Part shown: positions 24,911 to 33,979 of the stretch, in pieces
Numbering within the stretch: the first letter of the stretch is position 1
Layout of the letters: every line of letters begins with the position of its first letter
Origin: Nocardia sp. BMG111209
GTDB lineage: Bacteria > Actinomycetota > Actinomycetes > Mycobacteriales > Mycobacteriaceae
Assembly: GCF_000381925.1 (NCBI RefSeq)
Contig: NZ_KB907308.1
Location: 1,302,001 to 1,366,000 of the forward strand
Reading direction: 5' to 3'
Length of the DNA: 64,000 bases
Made by a program: the position numbers and the translations under genes
The notes under the pieces: generated by a model
What the model saw: only the letters and a program-made list of their open reading frames with translations
What the model was told of the DNA's origin: nothing
The model's database searches: none

Positions 24911-27394
24911 ATGTTTCTCGCAGACTTCCGTGCGCTGCTGCTGGCCACGGGCCGTTCGGAGGAGTGGCAGGTAGTGCGCCTACGGCAGGAACAGCCCGCG
25001 GTCGAATTCGATTCGGAGTCAGCACCGAAACCCATCCGGCGGAAATTGCCCCGCGTCGCGGCGAGCCTCGTTTTGCGTCCCCGCACCATCGGCGGCCAGC
25101 TGACCCGCATCCTGGTGTTCGCGCTGGCCCTGGTGCTGATATTGGTGGGTATCACCGTGCATCGCGCGTACTCGGACTATCGGGAGGCCGACGCCACCCG
25201 CCGAGCGGTGTCGCTGGCACTGAACGTCCAGGATCTGACCGACCAGATCCAGCGCGAACTCGGCCTCAGCAACGGACTGCTCGGTGGCGACACCGGCCTG
25301 CAGCAACCGCTGACGGTCCAGCGCCGCAACGTCGACAGCACCCTCACCGCCGTCGAGGGCGGGGTCGACTCGGACGCACCCGGCGCCGATCAGGTCCGGT
25401 CCGCGCTCGGCCAGCTGAACATGCTGGGCAGCACCCGCACCCAGATCGATACCCGACGGATCAGCAGACCCGTTGCGCTGCAGTTCTACAACGACGCAGT
25501 CGGCGCGCTGAACCACCTCACACTGGGTCTCGACCAGGCGAACGACCCTCGGCTGCAACGCGGACTGCAGGCGTTCTACGCGCTCGGCGCGATCAAGGAT
25601 CAGTTCGACCGGGAACGCGGCTTCCTCAACGGCGTTTTCGTGGTCGGGCACTTCTCCGGCGGCGAATACGGCCAGTTCATGGAGATCCGTGCCGCCAAAC
25701 AGGAAGCGCTGCAAGCATTCTCGCGCTACGCCGGTAAGGACCGGCAGGCCGATCTGGACGCGGTGATGCGCGGTGACGACGCCGCCGCGAGCGATCAGTC
25801 CGAGAGCGCCGCGCTGGCCTCGGGCGACGGCCCGCTGGTGCGGCTGGTCGACCCGGCGGCCTGGTGGACGCACACGACCGCCGTGATCGACGGGCAGCGC
25901 GCCGTGCAGAAGGCGGTCGGCGCCGACATCCGCAGCCGCGCCGACGAATTGCGCGCGGCCGCGGAGACCAACCTGATCCTCTTCTCGGTGGGCGCGGTGA
26001 TCGCGATCATCGCCATGATCGCGCTGGTGATCGCCTCCGTGCGTGCCCTGGTCCGGCCGCTGGCGAAACTGGCCGCGGTGGCCGACGAGGTGGCGTCGCG
26101 GCGGTTGCCGAACGTCATCGAGGAATGGAACCGGGCCGTGGACACCGCGCCGGAACCGCCCGAGCCGGTGCGGACCCCGACCGGATCCAGCGCCGAGATC
26201 GCCGCGGTCGCCGGCGCGCTGGATCGGGTGCAGGGCACCGCCTTCGAACTCGCCTCGCAGCAGGCGCTGTTGCGGCGCAACACGATCGAGTCGATGGGCA
26301 ACCTGGCCCGCCGCAACCAGAACCTGGTCCGCCGCCAGCTCGCGCTGATCAGCGAATTCGAGCGCGAGGAACTCGATCCCAAGGCGCTGTCCAATCTGTT
26401 CGAACTCGATCACCTCGCCACCCGCATGCGCCGCAACGCCGAGAGCCTGCTGGTGCTCGTCGGCGAGAGCAGCCCGCGCCGGCTCACCCGGCCGATCAGC
26501 CTGATCGACGTGATCCGCGCGGGCATGTCGGAGGTGGACGACTACCGGCGGGTGGTGCTGCGCCGGGTGGAGGATGTGCTGATCGCGGGCGCGGTCGCCA
26601 GCGAACTGTCGCACATGCTCGCCGAATTGATCGAGAACGGGCTCGCCTTCTCGCCGCCGGATCTCGAGGTCGAGATCTACGCCCGGCCGGCGCCGCAGGG
26701 TGGCTATCTGGTCGCGGTCGTCGATCACGGAATCGGCATGACCACCGAACAACTCGCGCAGTCGAACGCCAAACTCCGTGGCGAGCAGGACTTCATCGTC
26801 GCGCCCACCCGCTACCTCGGGCACTACGTGGTCGGCCGGCTGGCGCAGCGCCTCGGCATCGACGTCGAACTCACCACCTCACCGGTCAGCGGTGTGGTCG
26901 CGCGGCTCACGCTGCCACCGGCCGTGCTGGTCTCGCATCAGGATCAGGAGCACGCGACGGTTCAGGCGCTGGCGCCGGGCACGGTTGTCCAGCCGACCTG
27001 GGGCTCGGACACCGAGGTCCGGGGCGCGCTGTCGGCGGGCCGCAGTGTCGCCACGGCCCCCGCGGTCGCCGACACGGCCCCGCGCCGGATCCCGGAGCCG
27101 CAGGTGGCGGGTGCCGGCCCGACCACCACTCGCAACGGATTGGTCAAGCGCACCAAGCGAATCGGCGACAACGCCACGGCGACGGCACCGCAGGCGCGGC
27201 CGGCCGCCGGGCTCGCCCCGCGCCCGGATCCCGGTCCGGTCACGCAACGCTGGGCACCGGAGGAGACGCGAGATCTGCTGTCCTCCTTCCGCGCCGGCCA
27301 TCAGCGCGGCGCCGCCGCGGGCACGCCGCCACTGCCGGATCCCTACGGCGCACCCACGTTCGCAGACGATCCGGCCCGGCCGCCGCGTTCGTGA
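24911..27394 (+). CDS. Conservon-type sensor histidine kinase with NIT domain (CvnA-like)
   Basis: 827 residues from ATG 24911 (GAGGG 8 bases upstream; ATG 24896 also possible). A membrane helix lies near residues 66-84, followed by an extracytoplasmic NIT-type nitrate/nitrite sensing region of about 270 residues, a second helix near 355-378 and a HAMP-like linker. The kinase part has FELDHLATRMRRNAESLLVL, an N-box ELIENGLAFSPPD, and DHGIGM/GHYVVGRLA of the ATP lid. The C-terminal 170 residues are a low-complexity Pro/Ala/Arg tail. It matches CvnA, the kinase-like member of actinobacterial conservons. A DUF742 gene follows after 19 bases. Confidence 0.9.
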   Translation: MFLADFRALLLATGRSEEWQVVRLRQEQPAVEFDSESAPKPIRRKLPRVAASLVLRPRTIGGQLTRILVFALALVLILVGITVHRAYSDYREADATRRAVSLALNVQDLTDQIQRELGLSNGLLGGDTGLQQPLTVQRRNVDSTLTAVEGGVDSDAPGADQVRSALGQLNMLGSTRTQIDTRRISRPVALQFYNDAVGALNHLTLGLDQANDPRLQRGLQAFYALGAIKDQFDRERGFLNGVFVVGHFSGGEYGQFMEIRAAKQEALQAFSRYAGKDRQADLDAVMRGDDAAASDQSESAALASGDGPLVRLVDPAAWWTHTTAVIDGQRAVQKAVGADIRSRADELRAAAETNLILFSVGAVIAIIAMIALVIASVRALVRPLAKLAAVADEVASRRLPNVIEEWNRAVDTAPEPPEPVRTPTGSSAEIAAVAGALDRVQGTAFELASQQALLRRNTIESMGNLARRNQNLVRRQLALISEFEREELDPKALSNLFELDHLATRMRRNAESLLVLVGESSPRRLTRPISLIDVIRAGMSEVDDYRRVVLRRVEDVLIAGAVASELSHMLAELIENGLAFSPPDLEVEIYARPAPQGGYLVAVVDHGIGMTTEQLAQSNAKLRGEQDFIVAPTRYLGHYVVGRLAQRLGIDVELTTSPVSGVVARLTLPPAVLVSHQDQEHATVQALAPGTVVQPTWGSDTEVRGALSAGRSVATAPAVADTAPRRIPEPQVAGAGPTTTRNGLVKRTKRIGDNATATAPQARPAAGLAPRPDPGPVTQRWAPEETRDLLSSFRAGHQRGAAAGTPPLPDPYGAPTFADDPARPPRS

Positions 27395-27413
27395 CCACCG
27401 CAGAGGAGTACCG

Positions 27414-27809
27414 GTGACCACCAACGAGAGATTCGGATGGTTCGATCCCGATCGCCCGGGAGCCTCCCCCGACGCGGACGGTGACAGCGACGACGATTTC
27501 GTCCGGCCCTTCGTCGTCACCGGCGGCCGCACCACCCCGGTGATCGACGGCCTGCGGATCGAGACGATCGTGCAGGCGCCGCCGGCGGCCCTGTCCGCAC
27601 CACTGCAATTGGAACAACGCACCGTCGTCCAGCTCTGCCAGGAACCGACGTCCATCGCCGAAATCGGTGCCGCACTGCATATTCCGCTCGGCCTCGCGAA
27701 GGTGATCGTGAGCGATCTCGCCGTCGGCGGTTATCTGGCCGTGCGCGAGTCGGCGGACCTGTCCGTCTCCGCCATCGAGAGGATCCGGGATCTTGTTCGG
27801 GCGCTCTGA
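27414..27809 (+). CDS. DUF742 protein (CvnC-like)
   Basis: 131 residues from GTG 27414 behind GAGGAG. The sequence VRPFVVTGGRTTP opening and the helical winged part (VVQLCQEPTSIAEIGAALHIPLGLAKVIVSDLAVGGYLAV) are the standard DUF742 layout. In full conservons the order is kinase, roadblock, DUF742, Ras-like GTPase; here the roadblock and GTPase genes are absent from their places. The stop overlaps the start of the next gene by 17 bases, so the substrate-binding lipoprotein is probably part of the same operon. Confidence 0.9.
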   Translation: MTTNERFGWFDPDRPGASPDADGDSDDDFVRPFVVTGGRTTPVIDGLRIETIVQAPPAALSAPLQLEQRTVVQLCQEPTSIAEIGAALHIPLGLAKVIVSDLAVGGYLAVRESADLSVSAIERIRDLVRAL

Positions 27810-29445
27810 TATTCGCGGGTCGCGGCCGTTGCGCGCGATCGCCGCCGCGGCCGTGGCCCTGGGGCTGGCCTCCTGCTCGTCGGCGCAGCCGCCGGTGCAC
27901 AGCACCGCGCACGCCGACGATTACGGCACCCCGGTCGGTGAGCAGAAGGTGCGCCAGGGCGGCGATCTGGTGATGGGCCTGTCCAACGAACCGGACCGGC
28001 TCGATCCGACCACCTCGAGTTCGCTGTACATGCGCTATGTGATGAGCACGGTCTGCGAGAAGCTCTACGACAACGACTCGTCCGGAAATCTGGTGCCGCA
28101 GTTGGCCACCGAGCTGCCGCACTTCTCCGACGACGGACTCACGGTCACCATCCCGCTGCGCACCGGGGTCCAGTTCGCCGACGGCACGACCTTCAATTCC
28201 AGTGCCGTCCGGACCAGTCTGCAACGACATCTCACGCTGGACGGATCCCAGCGCACCGGCGAGATGGGCCCGATCACCGAGATCGACACGGACGGTCAGT
28301 CCCAGATCGTCCTGAAGTTCGGTACGCCGTTCGCGCCGATCACGGCCGCGCTCGCCGACCGGGCCGGAATGATCATGTCCCCGAGCGCACTCCGCGAGGA
28401 GGGCAAGGACTTCGGCGACCACCCCGTCTGCGTGGGCCCGTTCAAATTCGTCGAGCGGATCCCGCAGCAGACGATCGTGGTGGAACGCGATCCGCTGTAC
28501 TACGACGCGCAGAACGTGCATTTCGATCGGATCGTGTACCGGATCATGACCGATCCGAAGGCCCGCGCGGCGGCGCTGCGGGCCGGTGACGTCCAGGTCG
28601 CCGACACCATGTCCCCGCAGGACGTCGACGCACTGAGCACCGATCCCCGTCTGCACCTGCTGGTCTCGGGCTCGTTCGGCTTCCAGGGCTTCTACCTCAA
28701 CATCGGCAACGTGGACGGCGCCGGTAAACCGGCGAAGCCGATCGAGACCCCACTGGCCATCGATGCCCGTGTCCGGCAGGCGCTCTCGCTGAGCGTCGAC
28801 CGGCAGGCGCTGGTGGACCAGGTGTTCAAGGGCTGGTACGAGCCGACCTGCACCCCGATCGCGCCGCGCACCTCGTACGCGACCGCGGCCGATACCGATT
28901 GCCCGGAGTTCGATCCGGATCGCGCGCGCCGGCTGCTGGCCGACGCGGGTGTGCAGACGCCCTATCCGGTCACGATGCAGGTGATGAACGTATCCGACCA
29001 GTTGCAGTACGCGCAGGCGCTGCAGGCCCAACTCGCCCGTGGCGGTTTCGATCTGCGCATCGTGCCCTCGGAGTATCCGGCGATGCTCGAGGCACAGAAA
29101 CGCGGCACCTACGAGTCGCTGCTGCTGGGCTGGTCGGGACGACTCGACCCGGACGGCAACATCTCCCGCTTCCTCACCACCGGATCCAGCGGCAACTACG
29201 CCGGATACAGCTCCCCCGACCTGGACGAGGTGCTGGCCTGGGCGGCCCACAGCACCAGCCCCGCCCGGCGCGGCGCGCTGTACGAGCAGGCGGTCCGATT
29301 GGTGCAACGAGCGAACCCGTACATCTACACCTATCGGCTGCGCAACCTCACCGTGCACTCCACCGGCGTGACCGGAATCGAGGTGTACGCCGACGGCACC
29401 GTGCGGCTCGGCAAGGCGGCTTTCGTCGCGGATCGGAACAGCTGA
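27793..29445 (+). CDS. Peptide/nickel-type ABC substrate-binding lipoprotein (SBP_bac_5)
   Basis: 550 residues from TTG 27793, inside the end of the DUF742 gene; GAGAGGA lies about 10 bases upstream. The signal peptide ends in LASC with lipobox Cys28. The mature protein has the family-5 layout, with GGDLVMGLSNEPDRLDP at the N-terminus, ARAAALRAGDVQVADTM, RVRQALSLSVDRQALVDQVFKGW and a final GVTGIEVYADGTVRL. Family members bind oligopeptides, nickel or other solutes outside the membrane for an ABC permease; no permease or ATPase gene for it is in the window. Coupling to a conservon pair suggests it could act as a sensor of the kinase. Confidence 0.88.
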   Translation: MFGRSDIRGSRPLRAIAAAAVALGLASCSSAQPPVHSTAHADDYGTPVGEQKVRQGGDLVMGLSNEPDRLDPTTSSSLYMRYVMSTVCEKLYDNDSSGNLVPQLATELPHFSDDGLTVTIPLRTGVQFADGTTFNSSAVRTSLQRHLTLDGSQRTGEMGPITEIDTDGQSQIVLKFGTPFAPITAALADRAGMIMSPSALREEGKDFGDHPVCVGPFKFVERIPQQTIVVERDPLYYDAQNVHFDRIVYRIMTDPKARAAALRAGDVQVADTMSPQDVDALSTDPRLHLLVSGSFGFQGFYLNIGNVDGAGKPAKPIETPLAIDARVRQALSLSVDRQALVDQVFKGWYEPTCTPIAPRTSYATAADTDCPEFDPDRARRLLADAGVQTPYPVTMQVMNVSDQLQYAQALQAQLARGGFDLRIVPSEYPAMLEAQKRGTYESLLLGWSGRLDPDGNISRFLTTGSSGNYAGYSSPDLDEVLAWAAHSTSPARRGALYEQAVRLVQRANPYIYTYRLRNLTVHSTGVTGIEVYADGTVRLGKAAFVADRNS

Positions 29446-29633
29446 ATCGGTTTCTGCTGGTGGCAGCGTATTCTGGAGTCGGGACACCGGCGCCTCGGTC
29501 GTGCAACCGCCCGCGAATCAACCGGGCGCGTCGACCCCGGCTGCCGGTGACCTGCCTGCCTCGCCGCCGGTGAATCCGGCGGCACCGAACCGGGACCGCG
29601 GTCCCACCGCGAAATCGCTTGCGCGACAGTTGC

Positions 29634-31193
29634 TCAGCTCGCCACTACGCCGACTACGGACAGTAGCACCAGCACAACCGCATCGGCGCCGAGGACCGCG
29701 CGCGACACCGAATCGCGATCCGGGTCCACAGCATCGCGATCCGGGTCCACAGCATCGTGGTCCGCGTCCACTGCACCGCGATCCCGGTCTGCTGCATCGT
29801 GGTTCCGGTCCACGGCATCGTGGTTTCGATTCGCGGCCGGGGAAGCGGGGGACGCCGACGTGGTGGCGGGTGCGGCGCTTGCCAATTGGCGGGCCAGTGT
29901 CAAGCGGGGCAGCGAGGCCATGGTGAGCAGGGATCCGGACACGTTCTGGATCGCGACCGTCACGAGCGCCGAGCGGTGGACGCTCGCCGCGGCGGCGGCC
30001 TGCCCCGCGGCGAACATCGCGTTGGCGCCGGAGTTGGATCCGGTGAGAAATCCACCCACGCCACCGATCCACGGCGCGGCCAGCGGATAGGCCGGGCCGA
30101 GGTGTCCGGCGGCGGCCGCCACCGCACCGCTCATGCCGGACGCGGCGAGGGTCGTGCCGACGAACAGGAACAGTAGCGTCGTCGACGCGACGGGCCACCA
30201 CTGCGCCAGCGCGGCCCGGGTCACCGACACCCGCTCCCGATCGAGAACGACCCCCACCGCGTACCCGGCGGCGACGGCCAACCACAACGCCGGGCTCGTC
30301 AGCACCGCCACCGCGGCGCCGTGCCCGCTCGCGAGCCGAAAGATCATTCGGCCCAACAGGATTCCGGCGAGCAGCACCGCGTAGGGGGACAGCAGGAAGG
30401 CGAGCCGGGGGCCGGGACGGGCGAGGCTGCCGTGGCGCAGCCGCAACAGCACGGTGCCCGCGGCGATCCCGGCCACGCTGCCCACCGCGCCGGCCGGCGG
30501 TGTGCCCAGCGCGTATTGAGCCGCCAGAACGCCGAGCCACAGCGCACCGGCCGACCAGAGCAGGTCGGGCAGCCGCGACAACGCGGCCCGCCCGTAGCCG
30601 ACCCACAGTGCGGCCGCACCGCAGCACAGGAACACCGGCAACGACAGCCACGCCGACGCCTGGCCGATCCGGTCGACCGGGATGCCGGTGACCGTGGCGG
30701 CGATCAGCGTGCCCGGCGCCAGCGCACCCCACGGCACGATGACCAGGCCCAGCAGTCCCAGCGCGGCCGCGCGCGACGGCGAGAATCCGACGCTGCGCAG
30801 CAACGGGATCGCCATCACGATGCCCACCCTGAAACCGGTCACCGATTCGGCGAACGGCGTGATACCCAGCACGATCAACAGGACGACATCGGTCCGGTCG
30901 ATCTCCCGCCGAGTGCCTCGCAGCCAATCCGCCACGGCCGCATAGGTTCCGGCGGCGGCGAGCACGCGATTCAGCAAGCAGCCACCGGCGAGGATGATCG
31001 CGATCTCCACCGCGGTACCCAGCGCATGCCGGTAGCCCACGGCCAGGCGGGACCACGGAAAGTCGAAGTACCAGACCGCGACCACGACGCTCACGACCAG
31101 CGTGACCGCGGCGATCACCTGCCCGCCGACCCGCCGAGTGAGCAGCAGGACGACCGCGACCGCGATCGGCAGACCGGCCGCCAATGCATCCAC
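29634..31193 (-). CDS. L-lactate permease family transporter with repeat-bearing C-terminal loop
   Basis: About 519 residues; GTG 31193 is a reasonable start (VDALAAGLPIAVAVVLLLT begins the first membrane helix) and GTG 31229 is the alternative. Many membrane helices are visible, with family motifs ITPFAESVTGFRVGIVMAIPLL, WGALAPGT and FLTGSNSGANAMF near the end. LctP-type permeases bring lactate or glycolate into the cell. The unusual feature is a hydrophilic insert of about 45 residues before the last helix, made from six imperfect heptapeptides such as HDAVDPD. The repeat lies in a region of 21-bp tandem units. The gene converges with the peptide-binding lipoprotein gene. Confidence 0.85.
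   Translation of the reverse strand: MDALAAGLPIAVAVVLLLTRRVGGQVIAAVTLVVSVVVAVWYFDFPWSRLAVGYRHALGTAVEIAIILAGGCLLNRVLAAAGTYAAVADWLRGTRREIDRTDVVLLIVLGITPFAESVTGFRVGIVMAIPLLRSVGFSPSRAAALGLLGLVIVPWGALAPGTLIAATVTGIPVDRIGQASAWLSLPVFLCCGAAALWVGYGRAALSRLPDLLWSAGALWLGVLAAQYALGTPPAGAVGSVAGIAAGTVLLRLRHGSLARPGPRLAFLLSPYAVLLAGILLGRMIFRLASGHGAAVAVLTSPALWLAVAAGYAVGVVLDRERVSVTRAALAQWWPVASTTLLFLFVGTTLAASGMSGAVAAAAGHLGPAYPLAAPWIGGVGGFLTGSNSGANAMFAAGQAAAAASVHRSALVTVAIQNVSGSLLTMASLPRLTLARQLASAAPATTSASPASPAANRNHDAVDRNHDAADRDRGAVDADHDAVDPDRDAVDPDRDSVSRAVLGADAVVLVLLSVVGVVAS
29710..29835 (-). repeat. Six 21-bp tandem repeats inside the permease gene
   Basis: Units of 21 bases start at 29710, 29731, 29752, 29773, 29794 and 29815. 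Units 1 and 2 are nearly identical (GCATCGCGATCCGGGTCCAC core), the others diverged. Being a multiple of three, they keep frame and encode heptapeptides rich in Asp, His and Arg. Copy number may vary between strains. Confidence 0.85.
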
Positions 31194-31343
31194 GCCTTCC
31201 CCCGTCCTCCCCGGAATGTCGACCGGCACGAGCGAACCCCGCCGCCGACTTTATCCACCGCCCACCCCTGGGATCAAGGACAACGCTTCTGCGCCTTCAC
31301 ATCTCGGACCGGAACGACGAAAACCGCAGGCGCCGCTCTGGCG

Positions 31344-32282
31344 TCAGTCGGATTCGCCGTGCGCCGCCGCGTTCCCCTTGCCCGTGACCGCGAATCCGGG
31401 GTGCTCGCGGGCGGCTTCGCGCGCGGCCGGGAGGAGGTCCGGGGGGCCGGACAGGGTCCACAGGATCGTCCGGCCTACGGCCGGGTATTCGTCGAACAGT
31501 GCGCGGATATCGGATTCCGTTTCGGCGGTGAGGGTTTCGCGGACGATCGGGGAGGTGTCCACGGCGTGTGCGGTGACGGTCTCGTCCGCGCAGTGCAGTT
31601 CGAGGAAGCCGCGTGGGCCGCGTTCGAATTTTCGGGCCGGGTGCGGGTTTCCGGCGAAGGCCACCATCGGGTCCGGGTTGATCACCAGGCGCTCGTGCAC
31701 ATGTCCCAGTGCCCAGTAGTCGTAGCGGCGGTCCGCGAGGGTGGGCACGGTGGTGGGTGCGCATACGCGGCGGCTGCGCTCACCGCCGAGGCTGGTGTGC
31801 AGCATTCCGATATTGGTCCAGCCCGTCACCGGCTTCGGGTAGTCGGCGGCGAGATCACGTACCTCGTCCGGCATGTCGACGGAGCGGGCGTGCAGGGCGA
31901 TGCCCTGATCGGGCCAGTACCGGGTGCCGGCCGCGCCGGTAGGCGCCACCCAGCAGGTCGGCGGCAGCCGGAGTTGCCGGGGCAGTGGCGATTCGGCGTC
32001 GTGGTTGCCCCAGGCGAGCGCCACCGGGATGCCCGCGTCGTGCAGGTCGCCCAGCGCCGCGGACGCGGCCGCCAGGGCACGCGGGGTGGGTTCGTGGCGA
32101 TCGAACAGGTCGCCGGCGATCAGCACGCCGTCGTAGTCGCCGGTGAGCAGGCGCTGCCGCAGTATCTCGAAGGCGGCGTAGGCATCTCCCACCGGATCGA
32201 TCGGCGGGCAACCGGGGTAGTCGGGGGTCGCCCGCAGCCGGGCCCCGAGGTGCACGTCCGCGACGTGTGCCAGCCTGATCAT
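31344..32282 (-). CDS. SbcD/YhaO-like metallophosphoesterase
   Basis: 312 residues from ATG 32282; the frame continues upstream but that part overlaps the permease gene. Metallophosphoesterase motifs are all present: MIRLAHVADVHLGARL (Asp-x-His), DGVLIAGDLFDRHEP (Gly-Asp), GNHDAES (Asn-His-Asp) and YWALGHVHERL (Gly-His-x-His). The size and layout match the nuclease subunit of SbcD-like proteins, yet no SbcC ATPase gene is nearby. Instead it overlaps the permease gene by 4 bases as the last gene of an ABC importer operon, which hints that it acts on the imported compound, perhaps a phosphodiester. That function is inference. Confidence 0.85.
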   Translation of the reverse strand: MIRLAHVADVHLGARLRATPDYPGCPPIDPVGDAYAAFEILRQRLLTGDYDGVLIAGDLFDRHEPTPRALAAASAALGDLHDAGIPVALAWGNHDAESPLPRQLRLPPTCWVAPTGAAGTRYWPDQGIALHARSVDMPDEVRDLAADYPKPVTGWTNIGMLHTSLGGERSRRVCAPTTVPTLADRRYDYWALGHVHERLVINPDPMVAFAGNPHPARKFERGPRGFLELHCADETVTAHAVDTSPIVRETLTAETESDIRALFDEYPAVGRTILWTLSGPPDLLPAAREAAREHPGFAVTGKGNAAAHGESD

Positions 32283-33979
32283 CGGATCCGCTTCTCGCTC
32301 ATACGGTTTCGCCACCATTCCAGAACGACGAGGATGAGGGTGGAGCCGAGGATCCCGATCACGGTCATGGCCATCGCCTCGGCCCGATGACCGGAGTCGA
32401 ACTGACCGAGGATCCACGGCGACAACAGGGGCAACGCGGCGGGCCGCACCATCGAGGAGGCGACCACCTCGCGCACACCGAGCAGGAAAGCCAGCAGCCA
32501 GCCCGCCACCAGACCGGGCAGCAACAGCGGAATAGTGATGCGCCACAACGTCTGCCAGGCGGTCGCACCGGCGGCCGCGGCGGCCTCCAGCAGCCGGTCG
32601 TCGAGGCCCGCGCGGGCCGCCTTCACGTTCTGCAGGACCATCGGCAGCGTGATCACCACGTAGGCGAGCACCACCATGGCCCGGGTGCCGTACAGGGTGA
32701 CCGGCAGCCACGGCGCGTTCCAGAAGAAGATGAAGCCGATCACCAGCACGATGGCGGGCACGGTGTCGGGGGCGACACCGAGCAGATCTATCCCGCGCCG
32801 GGCCGTGGATCCCAGCCGGGAGCGGGTGCCGCCGCGCCGCGCGACCGCGATCGTGCACGCGACCGCCAGCGCCGTGGCCAGCGTGGCCGCGATCAGGGCC
32901 AGCACGACACTGTTCTGCAGGGCCTCGAGGCCGCGGCCGCGCAGTACCCGGGCGAAGTAGTCGAAGGTGAGGTTGTCCGGCGCAGGCGGTTTCGAGCGCA
33001 GTATCGTCATCGCGCCCAGCACGACCGACAGGCACGGCACCACCACGGAGACCAGCAGCACCACCGCGACCCAGCACCGGCCCGCGGCGGCCCACCGGCC
33101 CGCGGCGACGCTCGCGCGGCGGGCCACCCGGCCGCCGAAGGACACCTCGCGGCGGCCCACCCACTGCTGCAGGCCCCAGACCGTCGTGCCGAGCGCCAGC
33201 AGGACCGTCGAAAAGGCCGCCGCCCGAGGGAAATTCAGTGGATCGATGGTGACGTTCGCGTAGATCTGCGACACCAGTACCGGGAAGCCGATCCGGTTGC
33301 CGAGGGTCACCGGTGTGCCGAATTCGCCTGCGGCGCGAATGAACACGATCAGCGCGCCGAGCGCGTAGGTGGGGGTGAGCAGCGGGGCGAGCACCAGCCG
33401 GAACCGCTGCCACGCCGAGGCCCCGGCGACCGCGGCCATCTCGTCGGCGGAGGCCGGTACGGCGTCGAGCCGGTTGCGCAGCAACAGATACAGGAAGGTG
33501 AAGACCTCGCACGCCATGATCACCGCCATGCCGAACGGCGTCTCCACCACCGCGCGCGCCGCGCGTCCGGCCGGGCCGAACCACTGCTCGGCGAGACCGT
33601 TGACCCGGGTGAAATCCAGCCAGGCCATGGCCGCCACGTACGGCGGGGTGAGAAACGGCACCATCACGGCGATATCGATCCAGCGGTGCCGCCGCATCGA
33701 CGTCCACGACATGCAGAAGGCCAGCGGCGCGGCCATCGCGGTGGCGACGACCACGACCAGCACACCCAGCAGCACCGTATTGCCGACGATCCGCAGATTC
33801 GCCGGCCGGGTCAACTCGCCCAGTGCCGAAGGGCTGCCGTCGAATCCGGTGACCGCCCGGACCAGTACGGCCGCCAGCGGTACGGCGACGGCCACCACCA
33901 GCACGGCCAGCAGTGTGAGAACCGCGGCGCCGGAACGGGTTCGCGAACCCGTTCCGGCGCGGCCGGGACCGGGTGTCAC
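32279..33979 (-). CDS. ABC importer permease, fused two-domain (FbpB/PhnUV type)
   Basis: 566 residues with about twelve membrane helices, read as two consecutive permease domains. Both have the inner-membrane EAA-type loop: LDAVPASADEMAAVAGASAWQRF in the first and LDDRLLEAAAAAGATAWQTLWRI in the second. This is the form seen in ferric-iron (FbpB) and 2-aminoethylphosphonate/thiamine importers. GTG 33979 overlaps the stop of the binding-protein gene by 4 bases (GTGA), and its own stop overlaps the phosphoesterase start. Confidence 0.9.
   Translation of the reverse strand: MTPGPGRAGTGSRTRSGAAVLTLLAVLVVAVAVPLAAVLVRAVTGFDGSPSALGELTRPANLRIVGNTVLLGVLVVVVATAMAAPLAFCMSWTSMRRHRWIDIAVMVPFLTPPYVAAMAWLDFTRVNGLAEQWFGPAGRAARAVVETPFGMAVIMACEVFTFLYLLLRNRLDAVPASADEMAAVAGASAWQRFRLVLAPLLTPTYALGALIVFIRAAGEFGTPVTLGNRIGFPVLVSQIYANVTIDPLNFPRAAAFSTVLLALGTTVWGLQQWVGRREVSFGGRVARRASVAAGRWAAAGRCWVAVVLLVSVVVPCLSVVLGAMTILRSKPPAPDNLTFDYFARVLRGRGLEALQNSVVLALIAATLATALAVACTIAVARRGGTRSRLGSTARRGIDLLGVAPDTVPAIVLVIGFIFFWNAPWLPVTLYGTRAMVVLAYVVITLPMVLQNVKAARAGLDDRLLEAAAAAGATAWQTLWRITIPLLLPGLVAGWLLAFLLGVREVVASSMVRPAALPLLSPWILGQFDSGHRAEAMAMTVIGILGSTLILVVLEWWRNRMSEKRIR

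Noticed and set aside
29710..29835. CRISPR-like array
   Set aside because: Units are directly adjacent without spacers, keep the reading frame of the permease and encode heptapeptides, so they are coding tandem repeats.
32283..33707. A 475-residue extension of the metallophosphoesterase
   Set aside because: It is a shadow of the permease gene; the phosphoesterase motif MIRLAHVADVH starts at 32282 with an ATGA overlap.
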